In this document: positions 49,895 through 58,360 of the stretch, one piece after another
Position numbering within the stretch: the first letter of the stretch is position 1
How the letters are laid out: every line of letters begins with the position of its first letter
DNA from: Streptomyces sp. NBC_01317
GTDB taxonomy: Bacteria > Actinomycetota > Actinomycetes > Streptomycetales > Streptomycetaceae
Direction of reading: 5' to 3'
DNA: 64,000 bases
Assembly (NCBI RefSeq): GCF_035961655.1
Contig: NZ_CP108393.1
Span: 4,917,001-4,981,000, forward strand
The notes under the pieces: generated by a model
Database searches by the model: none
What the model was told of the DNA's origin: nothing
What the model saw: only the letters and a program-made list of their open reading frames with translations
Translations under genes and position numbers: made by a program

Positions 49895-50890
49895 ATGGCA
49901 ACCCGTGCCGTCGCCCGTCGTTCCGCCACCGGCGGTTCGAAAGCGGCAAGCAGTGTTCGCGCCGTGGGCGGGGAGATCGCCGACCGCGACCTGGTCGGCA
50001 TGTACCTCGACGAGATAGCGCGCACACCCCTGCTCGACGCCGCCAAGGAAGTCGAGCTGTCCCAGACCATCGAGGCAGGTGTGTACGCCCGGCAGATCCT
50101 CGACGGAGAGGTGAGGAGCGAGGCGGGCGGAGCCTCGCACGAAGAGCTCGAGGCGCTGGTCGCCGCGGGCGAGCGTGCGAAGGACGTCTTCATCCGTTCC
50201 AACCTCCGTCTGGTGGTGGCGGTCGCGCGCCGGTATCCGCGCAGCGGCCTGCCCCTGCTCGACCTGATCCAGGAGGGCAACGCCGGCCTGGTGCGTGCCG
50301 TGGAGAAGTTCGACTACGCCAAGGGCTTCAAGTTCTCGACGTACGCCACGTGGTGGATACGTCAGGCCATCACCCGGTCCATAGCGGACCAGTCCCGTAC
50401 GATCCGGCTGCCCGTCCACCTGGTGGAGGAGCTGGGCAGGATCCGCCGCGTACAGCGCGAGTTCAACCGTGAGAACGGCCGCGATCCTGAGCCCGCCGAG
50501 GTCGCCAAGGAGCTGGACTCGACCCCGGAGCGGGTCAACGACGTGCTGGACTGGGCCCGTGACCCGGTCAGCCTGAACATGTCGGTGGACGACGACGGGG
50601 ACACGCAGTTCGGTGACCTGCTGGAGGACACCTCCGCGGTCTCGCCCGAGCAGTCGGTGATGACGCTCCTGCGCAGTGAGGAGCTGGACGATCTGATCGG
50701 CAAGCTCGACGAGCGCACGGCCTCGATCATCAAGATGCGCTACGGCATCGTGGACGGCCGGGAGCGCACGCTGACCGAGGTCGGCAAGGAACACGGCCTC
50801 ACGCGCGAGCGGATACGGCAGATCGAAAAGCACGCGCTCATGGAGCTGAAGAAAATGGCTCGTGACACCGGCTTCGACGCGGCGGCGTGA
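49895..50890 (+). CDS. hrdD: Group 2 (principal-like) sigma factor HrdD
   Basis: 331-residue RNA polymerase sigma factor, close in length to S. coelicolor HrdD (332). The ATG at 49895 follows AAGGGAG. Regions: 1.2 (DLVGMYLDEIARTPLLDAAKEVELSQ), 2.1-2.4 (FIRSNLRLVVAVARRYPRSGLPLLDLIQEGNAGLVRAVEKFDYAKGFKFSTYATWWIRQAITRSI), 3 (VHLVEELGRIRRVQREFNRENGRDP), 4.2 (RTLTEVGKEHGLTRERIRQIEKHALMELKK). Region 1.1 is missing, as expected for group 2. HrdD is dispensable in S. coelicolor and can transcribe pathway regulators of antibiotic clusters. Its SigR promoter ties it to thiol-oxidative stress. Confidence 0.95.
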   Translation: MATRAVARRSATGGSKAASSVRAVGGEIADRDLVGMYLDEIARTPLLDAAKEVELSQTIEAGVYARQILDGEVRSEAGGASHEELEALVAAGERAKDVFIRSNLRLVVAVARRYPRSGLPLLDLIQEGNAGLVRAVEKFDYAKGFKFSTYATWWIRQAITRSIADQSRTIRLPVHLVEELGRIRRVQREFNRENGRDPEPAEVAKELDSTPERVNDVLDWARDPVSLNMSVDDDGDTQFGDLLEDTSAVSPEQSVMTLLRSEELDDLIGKLDERTASIIKMRYGIVDGRERTLTEVGKEHGLTRERIRQIEKHALMELKKMARDTGFDAAA

Positions 50891-50976
50891 CGTCGCCGCC
50901 CATCGGCCGTAGTGTCAGTCCTACGCACACTGCTTCTGGGTGTCGCGTACGGGCCGACACGTCGGCCCCCTCAGAC

Positions 50977-51013
50977 GAGCCCCGGCACCAACCCCCCCCA
51001 GGTGCCGGGGCTC
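50977..51013. terminator. Terminator between hrdD and the WYL regulator
   Basis: Perfect 13-bp inverted repeat GAGCCCCGGCACC / GGTGCCGGGGCTC with an 11-nt loop. It lies 86 bp after the hrdD stop, and its right arm touches the stop codon of the converging gene. Confidence 0.85.
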
Positions 51014-52016
51014 ACCTCTGCCCCGGCGTCGCTTTTCCGGGCCCGTCGGGTGGGGTTTCGGCCGCCGCCCGGGTGAGCCGGGCCCCCAGGCCGTTCAGAT
51101 AGTCCGTCAGCTGCGCGGGGCCGTGGGCGGTGAACTCGCAGTCCACCAGCGCGAGTCGCAGCACCAACCACTCCAGCGAGTCGTGCGACGTGGTGCGGAG
51201 CCGGCAGGAGCCGGGCCCGGTCGGCTCCGGCGTGCCGAGGTAGGCGGGCAGCCGCGCCGCCACGAACTCCGCGGGTGCGGCGAAGCTCACATCCACCTCC
51301 AGCCGTGGCTGCATCCGCGCCATGGACCGTGCCATGTACTCCGCCGCGTCCCCCGTCGGCAGCGCGCGCGGCGTGAAGCGTGCCCCGGTGGCCACGGGGT
51401 CGCTGACCCGGTCGACGCGGAACGTACGCCAGTCCTCCCGCCCCAGGTCGTACGCGACCAGGTACCAGCGGCGGCCCGTCGACACCAGGCGGTACGGCTC
51501 GACCTGACGCTTCGTCTCCGTACCGTCGCCCGACCGGTAGCCGAAGCGCAGCCGCTCCGTGCCGGTGACGGCCGACGCCGTCACCGTCAGCGTCCGCGCG
51601 TCGATGGTCGCGCCGTCGCCCCGCGTCAGCGGCATCGTCGCGGCCTGGAGGGTGGACACCCGGCGCCGCAACCGTGACGGCAGCACCTGTTCCAGCTTCG
51701 CGAGCGCGCGTACGGAGGCCTCCTCGACGCCCTCGATGGCGTGCCCGGCACCGGCGCGCAGCCCCACCGCGATGGCGACGGCCTCCTCGTCGTCGAGGAG
51801 CAGCGGCGGCATCGCCGTGCCGGCCACCAGCCGGTAGCCGCCGATCGCGCCCTTGGACGCCTCGACCGGATAGCCCAGGTCACGCAGCCGGTCGATGTCG
51901 CGGCGGATGGTGCGCGGGCTGACGTCGAGCCGTTGTGCCAGCTCGCTGCCCGGCCACTCGCGTGGCGTCTGGAGGAGGGAGAGCAGGTTGAGGAGCCGTG
52001 CCGGGGTGTCCGTCAT
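51012..52016 (-). CDS. WYL-domain transcriptional regulator
   Basis: 334-residue HTH_11-WYL protein. The N-terminal winged helix is RLLNLLSLLQTPREWPGSELAQRLDVSPRTIRRDIDRLRDLGYPVEASKGAIGGYRL (~7-65). The WYL domain (~140-220) contains the ligand-binding signature VEPYRLVSTGRRWYLVAYDLGREDWRTFRVDRV. The C-terminal part resembles the WCX domain. Such proteins bind nucleic acid or small ligands through WYL and often repress a neighbouring transporter. The divergent DHA2 transporter starts 61 bp away, so it is the likely target. The ATG at 52016 is the start. Confidence 0.88.
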   Translation of the reverse strand: MTDTPARLLNLLSLLQTPREWPGSELAQRLDVSPRTIRRDIDRLRDLGYPVEASKGAIGGYRLVAGTAMPPLLLDDEEAVAIAVGLRAGAGHAIEGVEEASVRALAKLEQVLPSRLRRRVSTLQAATMPLTRGDGATIDARTLTVTASAVTGTERLRFGYRSGDGTETKRQVEPYRLVSTGRRWYLVAYDLGREDWRTFRVDRVSDPVATGARFTPRALPTGDAAEYMARSMARMQPRLEVDVSFAAPAEFVAARLPAYLGTPEPTGPGSCRLRTTSHDSLEWLVLRLALVDCEFTAHGPAQLTDYLNGLGARLTRAAAETPPDGPGKATPGQR

Positions 52017-52077
52017 GTCTCCATGATGGCGTCCATCTAGGACACAAGCTGGCCTATATGCCGCCTAGCTTCTTCCC

Positions 52078-53646
52078 ATGACCACTTCGGCCGCCGTACC
52101 GGATACGGCTTCTCTTCCTGTCACCGACCCGGGAGCTGTCACCGACCCTGGAACTGTCACCGAGCCCGGAGACACCGACCACCCCGGCGCGGGCGGCGGA
52201 CTCCCCGGCCCCGCGGGCGACCGGCGCCGCTGGCTGGCGCTGGCGGTCGTCATGACCGCGGCCTTCATGGACCTGGTCGACGTCACCATCGTCAACATCG
52301 CCGTCCCGAGCATCGAACGGGACCTGTCGACCTCCTTCGGGGCGATCCAGTGGATCACCGCCGGATACGCGCTGGCCTTCGCGGCCGGGCTGATCACGGG
52401 CGGCCGGCTCGGTGACATCTACGGCCGCAAGCGGCTCTTCCTCGTCGGCATCACCGGCTTCACCGTCGCGTCCGCGCTCTGCGGGTTCGCGGTGAACCCG
52501 GACATGCTCGTCGCCTCCCGCCTCCTCCAGGGCGCGATGGCGGCGATGATGGTGCCTCAGGTGCTGGCGATCATCCACGCCACCTTCCCGGCGCACGAAC
52601 GCGGCAAGGTCTTCGGCATGTTCGGCGCGATCATCGGGCTGGGCGCGGTCTCGGGACCGCTGCTCGGGGCGCTGCTCACGCAGTGGAACCTGTTCGGCCT
52701 CGAATGGCGCCCGATCTTCCTCATCAACCTGCCGGTGGGGATGGCCGGGGTGCTGCTGGGCCGGAAGTTCATCACCGAGTCCAAGGCGCCCAAGGCGCTG
52801 CGCCTCGACCTCGTCGGCGTCGTGCTGGCGACCGCCGGCCTGCTGATGCTGATCTACCCCCTCACGCGGGGGCGCGAGTTGGGCTGGCCGCTCTGGGGCC
52901 ATCTGTGCATGGCGGGCAGCCTGGTCGTCTTCGGCGCGTTTGTGGCGTACGAGAGGTACAAGACGCGCAAGGACGGATCGTCGCTGGTCGAACTGTCCCT
53001 CTTCAAGGTCAAGAGCTTCGTCGCGGGCATCGCCGTACAGCTCACCTTCGGGGTCGCTGTGGGCATCTTCTTCCTGGTCTGGACGCTGTACATGCAGATC
53101 GGCCTCGGCTGGACCCCGCTGCGCGCCGGCCTGACGGGTCTGCCGTTCTCCGTCGCGGTGTCCGTGGCCGCCGGTCTCTCCGTCGAGGTCCTGGTGCCGC
53201 GCTTCGGCCGCAAGGTGCTCCAGGCGGGTGCGCTGACGATGATCCTGGGCCTGCTGCTCTACATCGGCGAGACGGCGCGCTACGGCACGCAGATCCACTC
53301 CTGGCAGATGATCCTGCCGCTCACGGTCATGGGGATCGGGATGGGCCTGATCGTGGCGCCGCTGACGGACGCGGTGCTGTCCGAAGTACCCCGCGAACAC
53401 TCCGGCTCGGCGTCCGGACTCATCAACACCACTCAGCAGATGGGCAACGCGCTGGGGCTCGGCCTGGTGTCGGTGGTCTTCTTCGGCGTGGTGGACGACC
53501 GGGTGGGGGCGGGGGCCCCGGGGGCGATGGGCGCGGCGTACACGGACGGGTTCCAGAACGCGCTGTGGTGGGTGGTGGGCGTCCTGACGCTGATCTTCGC
53601 GGTGATGTTCGCCCTGCCCTCGAAGGCGCGGAGCACGGAGGGCTAG
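52078..53646 (+). CDS. MFS drug efflux transporter, DHA2 (14-TMS) family
   Basis: 522-residue exporter with 14 predicted helices. A ~45-residue cytoplasmic N-terminus has short repeats (DPGAVTDPGTVTEPGDT). Motifs: MDLVDVTIVNIAVPSIERDL, WITAGYALAFAAGLITGGRLGDIYGRKRLFL (motif A) and GAIIGLGAVSGPLLGALLT (motif C). It is divergent from the WYL regulator; the 61-bp gap is the control region. Its stop codon TAG overlaps that of the converging YdcF gene within the tetranucleotide CTAG. It is not closely similar to the other DHA2 pump of the window. Confidence 0.9.
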   Translation: MTTSAAVPDTASLPVTDPGAVTDPGTVTEPGDTDHPGAGGGLPGPAGDRRRWLALAVVMTAAFMDLVDVTIVNIAVPSIERDLSTSFGAIQWITAGYALAFAAGLITGGRLGDIYGRKRLFLVGITGFTVASALCGFAVNPDMLVASRLLQGAMAAMMVPQVLAIIHATFPAHERGKVFGMFGAIIGLGAVSGPLLGALLTQWNLFGLEWRPIFLINLPVGMAGVLLGRKFITESKAPKALRLDLVGVVLATAGLLMLIYPLTRGRELGWPLWGHLCMAGSLVVFGAFVAYERYKTRKDGSSLVELSLFKVKSFVAGIAVQLTFGVAVGIFFLVWTLYMQIGLGWTPLRAGLTGLPFSVAVSVAAGLSVEVLVPRFGRKVLQAGALTMILGLLLYIGETARYGTQIHSWQMILPLTVMGIGMGLIVAPLTDAVLSEVPREHSGSASGLINTTQQMGNALGLGLVSVVFFGVVDDRVGAGAPGAMGAAYTDGFQNALWWVVGVLTLIFAVMFALPSKARSTEG

Positions 53647-54299
53647 GGGGTCTGCGCTCCCGCTCCGAGGAGGTGCCCGTCAAAGCCCGCGTCCACGAGG
53701 GACGCGTACGCGGCGAGCACCTCCTCCGGCACGTCCTGCTCGACGGCGAACCCGCGCTTCGGATACTCGATCACCCGCTGGAGATCGCCGACGAGCATGT
53801 CCACGACCAGCTTCTCGTCCCCCATGGTCTTCACGTACTCCTCGAACTCCAACGGCACCGAGGCGCAGGTCACCTCGACCTCGGGCCACAGCTTCCGGGT
53901 CGTCGCGTAGGCCCGGCGCTCCATGTACGGCTTGCAGACGAGCAACACGCTTCGCGGCACGATCCCGGCGGCGGCCAGCACGTCGCGCGAGAACACGATG
54001 TTCTCCCCGGTGTTGGCCGCCCTTGGCTCCACGAGGATCGCCTCATCGGGGACACCGAGCGCGATCGCGTGCTCGCGGAAGTGGGTTGCCTCTCCGCGGG
54101 GGAACCACGCGCGGGTGCCTGGGCTGTAGCCGCCGGTGAACAACAGGGTCGCGAAGAGCCCGGCGTGGTAGAGCGCGGCGCAGTGCGCGGCCACCCCAAG
54201 ATCATGGCTCCCGAGCCCCAGGGCCACGTCGACGACGCGGGGTTCGTGGCGCATGCGGTGATAGCGCCACAAGGTCTCGATGTCCCTGGAGCGGCCCAC
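53643..54299 (-). CDS. YdcF/DUF218 (ElyC/SanA-like) family protein
   Basis: 218-residue protein with the DUF218 Rossmann-like fold. The GTG at 54299 follows AGGAGG. Signatures: VDVALGLGSHDLGVAAHCAALYHAGLFATLLFTGG, the middle motif REHAIALGVPDEAILVEPRAANTGENIVFSRDVL (ExxSxxTxEN-type) and VPRSVLLVCKPYMERRAYATTRKLWP. Cytoplasmic YdcF of E. coli binds S-adenosylmethionine; other members act in envelope maintenance. No transmembrane helix or signal is present, so the cytoplasmic type is likely. Its 3' end overlaps the stop of the MFS gene by 4 bp. Confidence 0.87.
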   Translation of the reverse strand: MGRSRDIETLWRYHRMRHEPRVVDVALGLGSHDLGVAAHCAALYHAGLFATLLFTGGYSPGTRAWFPRGEATHFREHAIALGVPDEAILVEPRAANTGENIVFSRDVLAAAGIVPRSVLLVCKPYMERRAYATTRKLWPEVEVTCASVPLEFEEYVKTMGDEKLVVDMLVGDLQRVIEYPKRGFAVEQDVPEEVLAAYASLVDAGFDGHLLGAGAQTP

Positions 54300-54483
54300 G
54301 GCTACCTCCTGCCCGGCCTGGCGGCCGTGCTTTTGTCCTCGGTCGCCGGACGGGCGTTCTGGGGCCGGTGGGCCGCGCGTTCTCGGTGACCGGGTTGCGC
54401 TTACTGATTGTCCTCAATCGCCGGACGGGCTTGGTTGTGCCCGCTGCGGGCCGGTGGGCTGGGTGCGGGTTGTTGCCGGGGGC

Positions 54484-54600
54484 CGGGCAGGGGTCGTGTC
54501 CTGCACTGCATGTTTTACGTCGCGTTCGGGGTCTTGTTTGGTTTACCGGTAGTCACGCGACACAAAACACGCTTTACGTTCCGGACACGACCCCTGCCCG
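54484..54600 (-). repeat. Structured hairpin element, copy A
   Basis: 117 bp bounded by a perfect 18-bp inverted repeat (CGGGCAGGGGTCGTGTCC / its complement at 54583-54600). Inside, read on the minus strand, GCGTGTTTT-GT-GTCGCGT pairs with ACGCGAC-GT-AAAACATGC (54508-54525 against 54555-54572). The terminal loop carries CTACCGGT. It is an inverted relative of copy B at 54810-54919. Confidence 0.85.
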
Positions 54601-54809
54601 TCCCCCTCCCAGGCCCGCGTCAAGGCAAATCAAGCCCGTCCGGCGTTTGAGGACGCGGTAACCCGCACCCGGCACCGGGCAGAGGCCAAAATCCAGCCTG
54701 TCCGGCGTTTGAGGACATCGGTAAGCCGCGCTCGCCCACCGGGCGCCAGGCGCTCCCCGCAGCGGGGGGTCGTTCAGCTCACCCTCGGCGTGAGGGGGGT
54801 GGGGTCGGA

Positions 54810-54919
54810 GGAGGTGCGTGTGTCCGGACGTAAAGCGTGTTTTGTGGCGCGTGGCTACCGGTGAACTGGACGAGTTCCTGAGGCGCCGTAAAACATGCAG
54901 TCCGGACATACGCACCTCC
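54810..54919 (+). repeat. Structured hairpin element, copy B
   Basis: 110 bp bounded by a 19-bp inverted repeat with one mismatch (54810-54828 and 54901-54919, GGAGGTGCGTGTGTCCGGA). Inside, GCGTGTTTT-GT-GGCGC (54835-54850) pairs with GCGCC-GT-AAAACATGC (54883-54898), and the loop has CTACCGGT. Compared with copy A the outer stem is entirely different and the inner stem differs at several positions, yet both remain paired. Confidence 0.85.
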
Positions 54920-55098
54920 GCAGGCCCCACCCCCCGCCACCATGACAAACCCAGCCCGTCCGGCGATTGAGGACAATCAGTAAGCCGCGCCAAACGCACC
55001 GGGCAGACGCCAAAACCAAGCCGGTCCGGCGATTGAGGACAAAAGGCACGGACTCCAGGCCGCGCGCGCCGCAGACGCGACGAACCCCACACCCAGGC

Positions 55099-55881
55099 CT
55101 AGCGGACCCGCGCCCTCGCCTCCATCACGTCCCGAGCCGTCCTCTCCGCCCCGTACACCTCACACATATGGCGCCCGTCCGGCGTCGCCGTGTGCTCGAC
55201 CTCCCACAGGCTCATCTCACTGCCGTCAACGAGTAAGAACGCGTGCTCGTACAGCATGAATCCCGCATCCTTGCCCTCCACCTGGCACTGCCGCCCGAAC
55301 ACCTGCGTGATGTGGTGCGCGAAAGCCGTCCGCAGCAGCCGAGCCGTCTCCTCGCCCGGCCGGTCCGCGTTCTCCGCGCGGCGCAGGACCCGGCGGGCGT
55401 GGTCCGGGGAGTTGTCCGGGACGTACATACGAGGCGCAGGCGTCGGCGGCGTGGTCAGCAGGTGGTCCAGGAGGTCCAGGTCCAGGTCGAAGTCGTGCAG
55501 TGGCGGTGGCCCGGGGGACACGAGGGGATCCGGCGACCCGAGCCGAGGTGCCTCGGGGCTGCCGGGACGGCACAGCCGCGACGCGGCCAGCTGCGCCTCC
55601 TCCTCGTCGGCGTACAGCTCGTGGAGCTGCGCACCGCCGCGCCCGGTGTTGTGCACCAGCTCCCAGAGCGTCATGGTGCTGCCGTCGGTGAGCAGGTAGG
55701 AGTGTCGGTACGTCTCGCGGTGCAGTCCGGCACTGTGGTGGGCGGAACACAGCGAACTGGCGTGCGCCAACGCCGAATCGAGCCGCTCGACCAGTGCGTC
55801 GGGAAGGTCGAAGGAGTTGAGTGCCCGACCCAGGAGTCGCTCGAGGTGCGTCTCGGTTGTCTCATGCGGATCGTTCAAGTT
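55099..55881 (-). CDS. DUF6227-type protein with internal duplication
   Basis: 260-residue cytoplasmic protein of a family known only from Streptomyces and relatives. The TTG at 55881 (giving MNDPHETTETHLERLLGRAL) has GGAGA upstream and is preferred; a GTG seven codons earlier lacks a ribosome-binding site. Two related halves are visible: ETYRHSYLLTDGSTMTLWELVHNT ... LHELYADEEEAQ (~55-95) and YEHAFLLVDGSEMSLWEVEHTA ... MCEVYGAERTARD (~210-250). A Pro-rich linker with an Asp/Leu run (HDFDLDLDLLDHLL) lies between them. No catalytic motif is evident. Function unknown. Confidence 0.75.
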   Translation of the reverse strand, partial: NLNDPHETTETHLERLLGRALNSFDLPDALVERLDSALAHASSLCSAHHSAGLHRETYRHSYLLTDGSTMTLWELVHNTGRGGAQLHELYADEEEAQLAASRLCRPGSPEAPRLGSPDPLVSPGPPPLHDFDLDLDLLDHLLTTPPTPAPRMYVPDNSPDHARRVLRRAENADRPGEETARLLRTAFAHHITQVFGRQCQVEGKDAGFMLYEHAFLLVDGSEMSLWEVEHTATPDGRHMCEVYGAERTARDVMEARARVR

Positions 55882-56001
55882 GGGTCTCCAGGCCGTCGCC
55901 ACATGTCACTTGGTGATTGCATAACGTAGCCCCTGGGGGTGACATTGCGTCCCAAGTTTATGAAAACTATCGGCGCGTTCGCGTGGTTCATGCGCGCCCC
56001 C

Positions 56002-57060
56002 TCAACTCCGTTGGCCCGCAGGCCGGTCGAGCCCGTACAACTCCCGGTAGGAGGGAAACATTCCGCCCGGCCCCTCGACGCTCTCCGCGGCGAGCACGGC
56101 CCGCACGATCGCCCTGGTCACGACGTCGGCCCCGGCGGCGAGCACCTCGTTGAGGGCGAGTGGCCCGTCGTCGGCCAGGGGACGGTCGCCCGTCGCGAGG
56201 GCGAAGACCGTGTCGCCGTCGTTGAGCAGGTGTACGGGACGGACGGCGCGCGCGATGCCGTCGTGCGCCGTCCCCGCGAGCTTGTGCGCCTCCGCGCGGG
56301 TCAGTCCGGCGTCGGTGGCGACGACGGCGAGCGTGGTGTTGAGGGGCGGTGGCCCGCTCCGCTCGCGCAACTCGGCCAGGCGCCGCCGGGCCGCCTCGTG
56401 GACCTCGGCCGGCGGATACGCCACCGGCCCGTCGAAGTACCGCCCGTACAGCACCCCGGTCAGCGGATCGACCGCGGAGCCCGCCGCGTTGGCCACGACC
56501 AGCGCGGCGACGGTGATCCCGGAGCCCAGGACCGTACTCGCCGTGCCGACCCCGCCCTTGAGGGGGCCGACGAGGGCGCCCGTGCCCGCGCCCACCCCGC
56601 CCTCGGCGACCGGCGCCCCGCTTCCGGTGGCGTCGGCGGCCTCCACCGCGGCCCGCCCGGTCGCCGCGTCCGGACGGATCAGCCAGTCGCCCCCGCGGCC
56701 CAGGTCGAAGATGCCGGCGGTCGGGACGACCGGCACCACCTGGGCGGGATCAGGGCCGACCCGGACCCCGCGCCCGCGCTCCTCCAGCCACGCCATCACC
56801 CCGGCCGCGGAATCGAGCCCGAACGCGCTGCCGCCCGACAGCACGACCGCGTCGATACGCCGGACGATGTTGCGCGGATCCAGGGCATCGGTCTCCCGGG
56901 TGGCCGGCCCGCCGCCCCGTACGTCCACCGCCGCCACCATCCCACCCTCCGGCGCGAGGACCACGGTGGTGCCGGTGAGGGCCAGCGCCCCCGCCACCTG
57001 GGCGTGGCCGACCCTCAGTCCGGCCACATCGGTCAGTGCGGCGTCGGCTGCCATGAACAT
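56002..57060 (-). CDS. P1 family peptidase (DmpA-like aminopeptidase)
   Basis: 352-residue member of the DmpA/OAT superfamily, enzymes that cut themselves into two chains and then act as L-aminopeptidases or amidases. The ATG at 57060 follows GAAGGGA; a second ATG two codons on is also possible. Signatures: DVAGLRVGHAQVAGALALTGTTVVL, GGPATRETDALDPRNIVRRIDAVVLSGGSAFGLDSAAGVM, and PPPLNTTLAVVATDAGLTRAEAHKLAGTAHDGIARA, in which the Asn-Thr bond is the probable autoproteolysis site and the Thr the nucleophile. It follows the LtrA gene by 11 bp, so the two are in one operon. Confidence 0.9.
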   Translation of the reverse strand: MFMAADAALTDVAGLRVGHAQVAGALALTGTTVVLAPEGGMVAAVDVRGGGPATRETDALDPRNIVRRIDAVVLSGGSAFGLDSAAGVMAWLEERGRGVRVGPDPAQVVPVVPTAGIFDLGRGGDWLIRPDAATGRAAVEAADATGSGAPVAEGGVGAGTGALVGPLKGGVGTASTVLGSGITVAALVVANAAGSAVDPLTGVLYGRYFDGPVAYPPAEVHEAARRRLAELRERSGPPPLNTTLAVVATDAGLTRAEAHKLAGTAHDGIARAVRPVHLLNDGDTVFALATGDRPLADDGPLALNEVLAAGADVVTRAIVRAVLAAESVEGPGGMFPSYRELYGLDRPAGQRS

Positions 57061-57071
57061 CGTTCCCTTCC

Positions 57072-58256
57072 TCAGAATCGGGCCACGCGTGCGGACCGCG
57101 CGGCGAGCGTCACTCCCACAGCGACCGCCGTCGCCGCCACCACCCCCGCGGAGAGGACCGCCCACACCCCCGCGAACGTACAGCCGATGATCACCACCGC
57201 CGCGCCGGGAAGCACGAGCTGCTGCGCCGTACCCGTCTTGAAGTGCCTCGCGTGCAGCGCCCACACCGTGACCACGAACAGCGCGGCCGGGATGGTCACG
57301 GCGGCCGAGGCCGCCGCCGTCGAGATGTGCGTCTTCTCCACCGCGTGCTCCACGGCGACCTCCAGTCCCGCCCCGATGGCCGCGGCCGACCCGAAGATCA
57401 CGAAGTGACCGTATCCCCACGGGAGGGCTTCCCTGTTGCTGGTCAGCCGCTGGTGCGCGGGGACCGCGAAGTAGATCCACCAGGCGGAGAAGACGAGCAG
57501 GATGCCCCCGCCCGCGATGGGCAGCAGTTTCCCGACGGCTTGGTGTTCGTCGAGCGCCGACTGGACGGCGACGGTCGCGGCCGACATCGTCTCGCCGAGG
57601 ACGATCAGGGTGAACAGCCCGTAGCGCTCCACGATGTGATGCGGATGCCAGGGCGTCTCGTGCGCTCGCTCCGCGATCACCGGCACCAGCAGCTCGGCCA
57701 CCCCGACCACGAGGAACAGCCAGCGCCGCATGCTCTCCGGCGCGGTCAGCAGCGCCACCCACGCCCCCTGACAGATCACCAGCCCGACCGCGTAGCGCAG
57801 CGCGGCCGTCCTGGCCGGCCCCGGGGGTTCGGAGGCTGCCGCCCTCAGCCACTGCCCGGTCAGCGCCACCCGCATCACCAGATATCCGATGACGGCGATG
57901 ACCCAGTCGTTGTCCGTGAAGGCGCGGGGCACGCCCGCCGCGTAGATCAGCACCCCGCAGATCTGCACCAGCGTCGCGATCCGGTACGGGACGTCGTCGC
58001 AGTCGTAGGCCGAGGCGAACCACGTGAAGTTCATCCAGGCCCACCACACCCCCCAGAAGACGAAGAGGTAGCCGATGATCCCGGTGCCCGGGTGGCCCTC
58101 GGCGAGCGCGTGCACCAGTTGCAGTCCGGCCTGCGCGACCGCCACCACGAAGCACAGGTCGAAGAAGAGCTCCAGCGGGGTGGCGGTGCGATGCGGCTCG
58201 TCCCGGCCGCGCGCGGTCATTCTGCGCAGCGGGCCTGCCGCGTTGGTCGACGTCAT
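57072..58256 (-). CDS. Low temperature requirement protein A (LtrA) family membrane protein
   Basis: 394-residue integral membrane protein with about 10-11 helices (TPLELFFDLCFVVAVAQAG, HPGTGIIGYLFVFWGVWWAWMNFTWFASAYDCDD, IVERYGLFTLIVLGETMSAATV, FSAWWIYFAVPAHQRLTSNREALPWGYGHFVIF). All LtrA-family signatures are present: ELFFDL, FxSxYDxDD-like and ERxGLFTLIxLGE. Listeria LtrA is needed for growth in the cold, but the molecular function of the family is unknown. The ATG at 58256 is the start. It is the first gene of a short operon with the P1 peptidase. Confidence 0.92.
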   Translation of the reverse strand: MTSTNAAGPLRRMTARGRDEPHRTATPLELFFDLCFVVAVAQAGLQLVHALAEGHPGTGIIGYLFVFWGVWWAWMNFTWFASAYDCDDVPYRIATLVQICGVLIYAAGVPRAFTDNDWVIAVIGYLVMRVALTGQWLRAAASEPPGPARTAALRYAVGLVICQGAWVALLTAPESMRRWLFLVVGVAELLVPVIAERAHETPWHPHHIVERYGLFTLIVLGETMSAATVAVQSALDEHQAVGKLLPIAGGGILLVFSAWWIYFAVPAHQRLTSNREALPWGYGHFVIFGSAAAIGAGLEVAVEHAVEKTHISTAAASAAVTIPAALFVVTVWALHARHFKTGTAQQLVLPGAAVVIIGCTFAGVWAVLSAGVVAATAVAVGVTLAARSARVARF

Positions 58257-58360
58257 GCGCCCAGCACAGCAGAGGTGACCCCGGTGGCCGGGCCGGACGC
58301 GCGCACGGGTCCGCCCGGCCGCCGATCCGGGCGGGACCGCCGTGACCGTACTCTGGAGGC

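Larger units (their letters stand above)
54335..55040. repeat. Family of short dispersed repeats (core GTCCGGCG(A/T)TTGAGGAC)
   Basis: Six copies of a ~23-bp unit: two on the minus strand (54335-54357, degenerate, and 54410-54432) and four on the plus strand (54632-54654, 54694-54716, 54952-54974, 55018-55040). The last four form two pairs of about 60-66-bp larger units that also share GCACCGGGCAGA and CCAAAA. They flank two structured hairpin elements in the 799-bp gap 54300-55098, which contains no gene. Such units are common in Streptomyces intergenic DNA (from memory). Confidence 0.85.

Noticed and set aside
54280..55092. Several short ORFs in the repeat region
   Set aside because: They read through the 23-bp repeats and hairpins in different frames, have no ribosome-binding sites, and do not resemble proteins.
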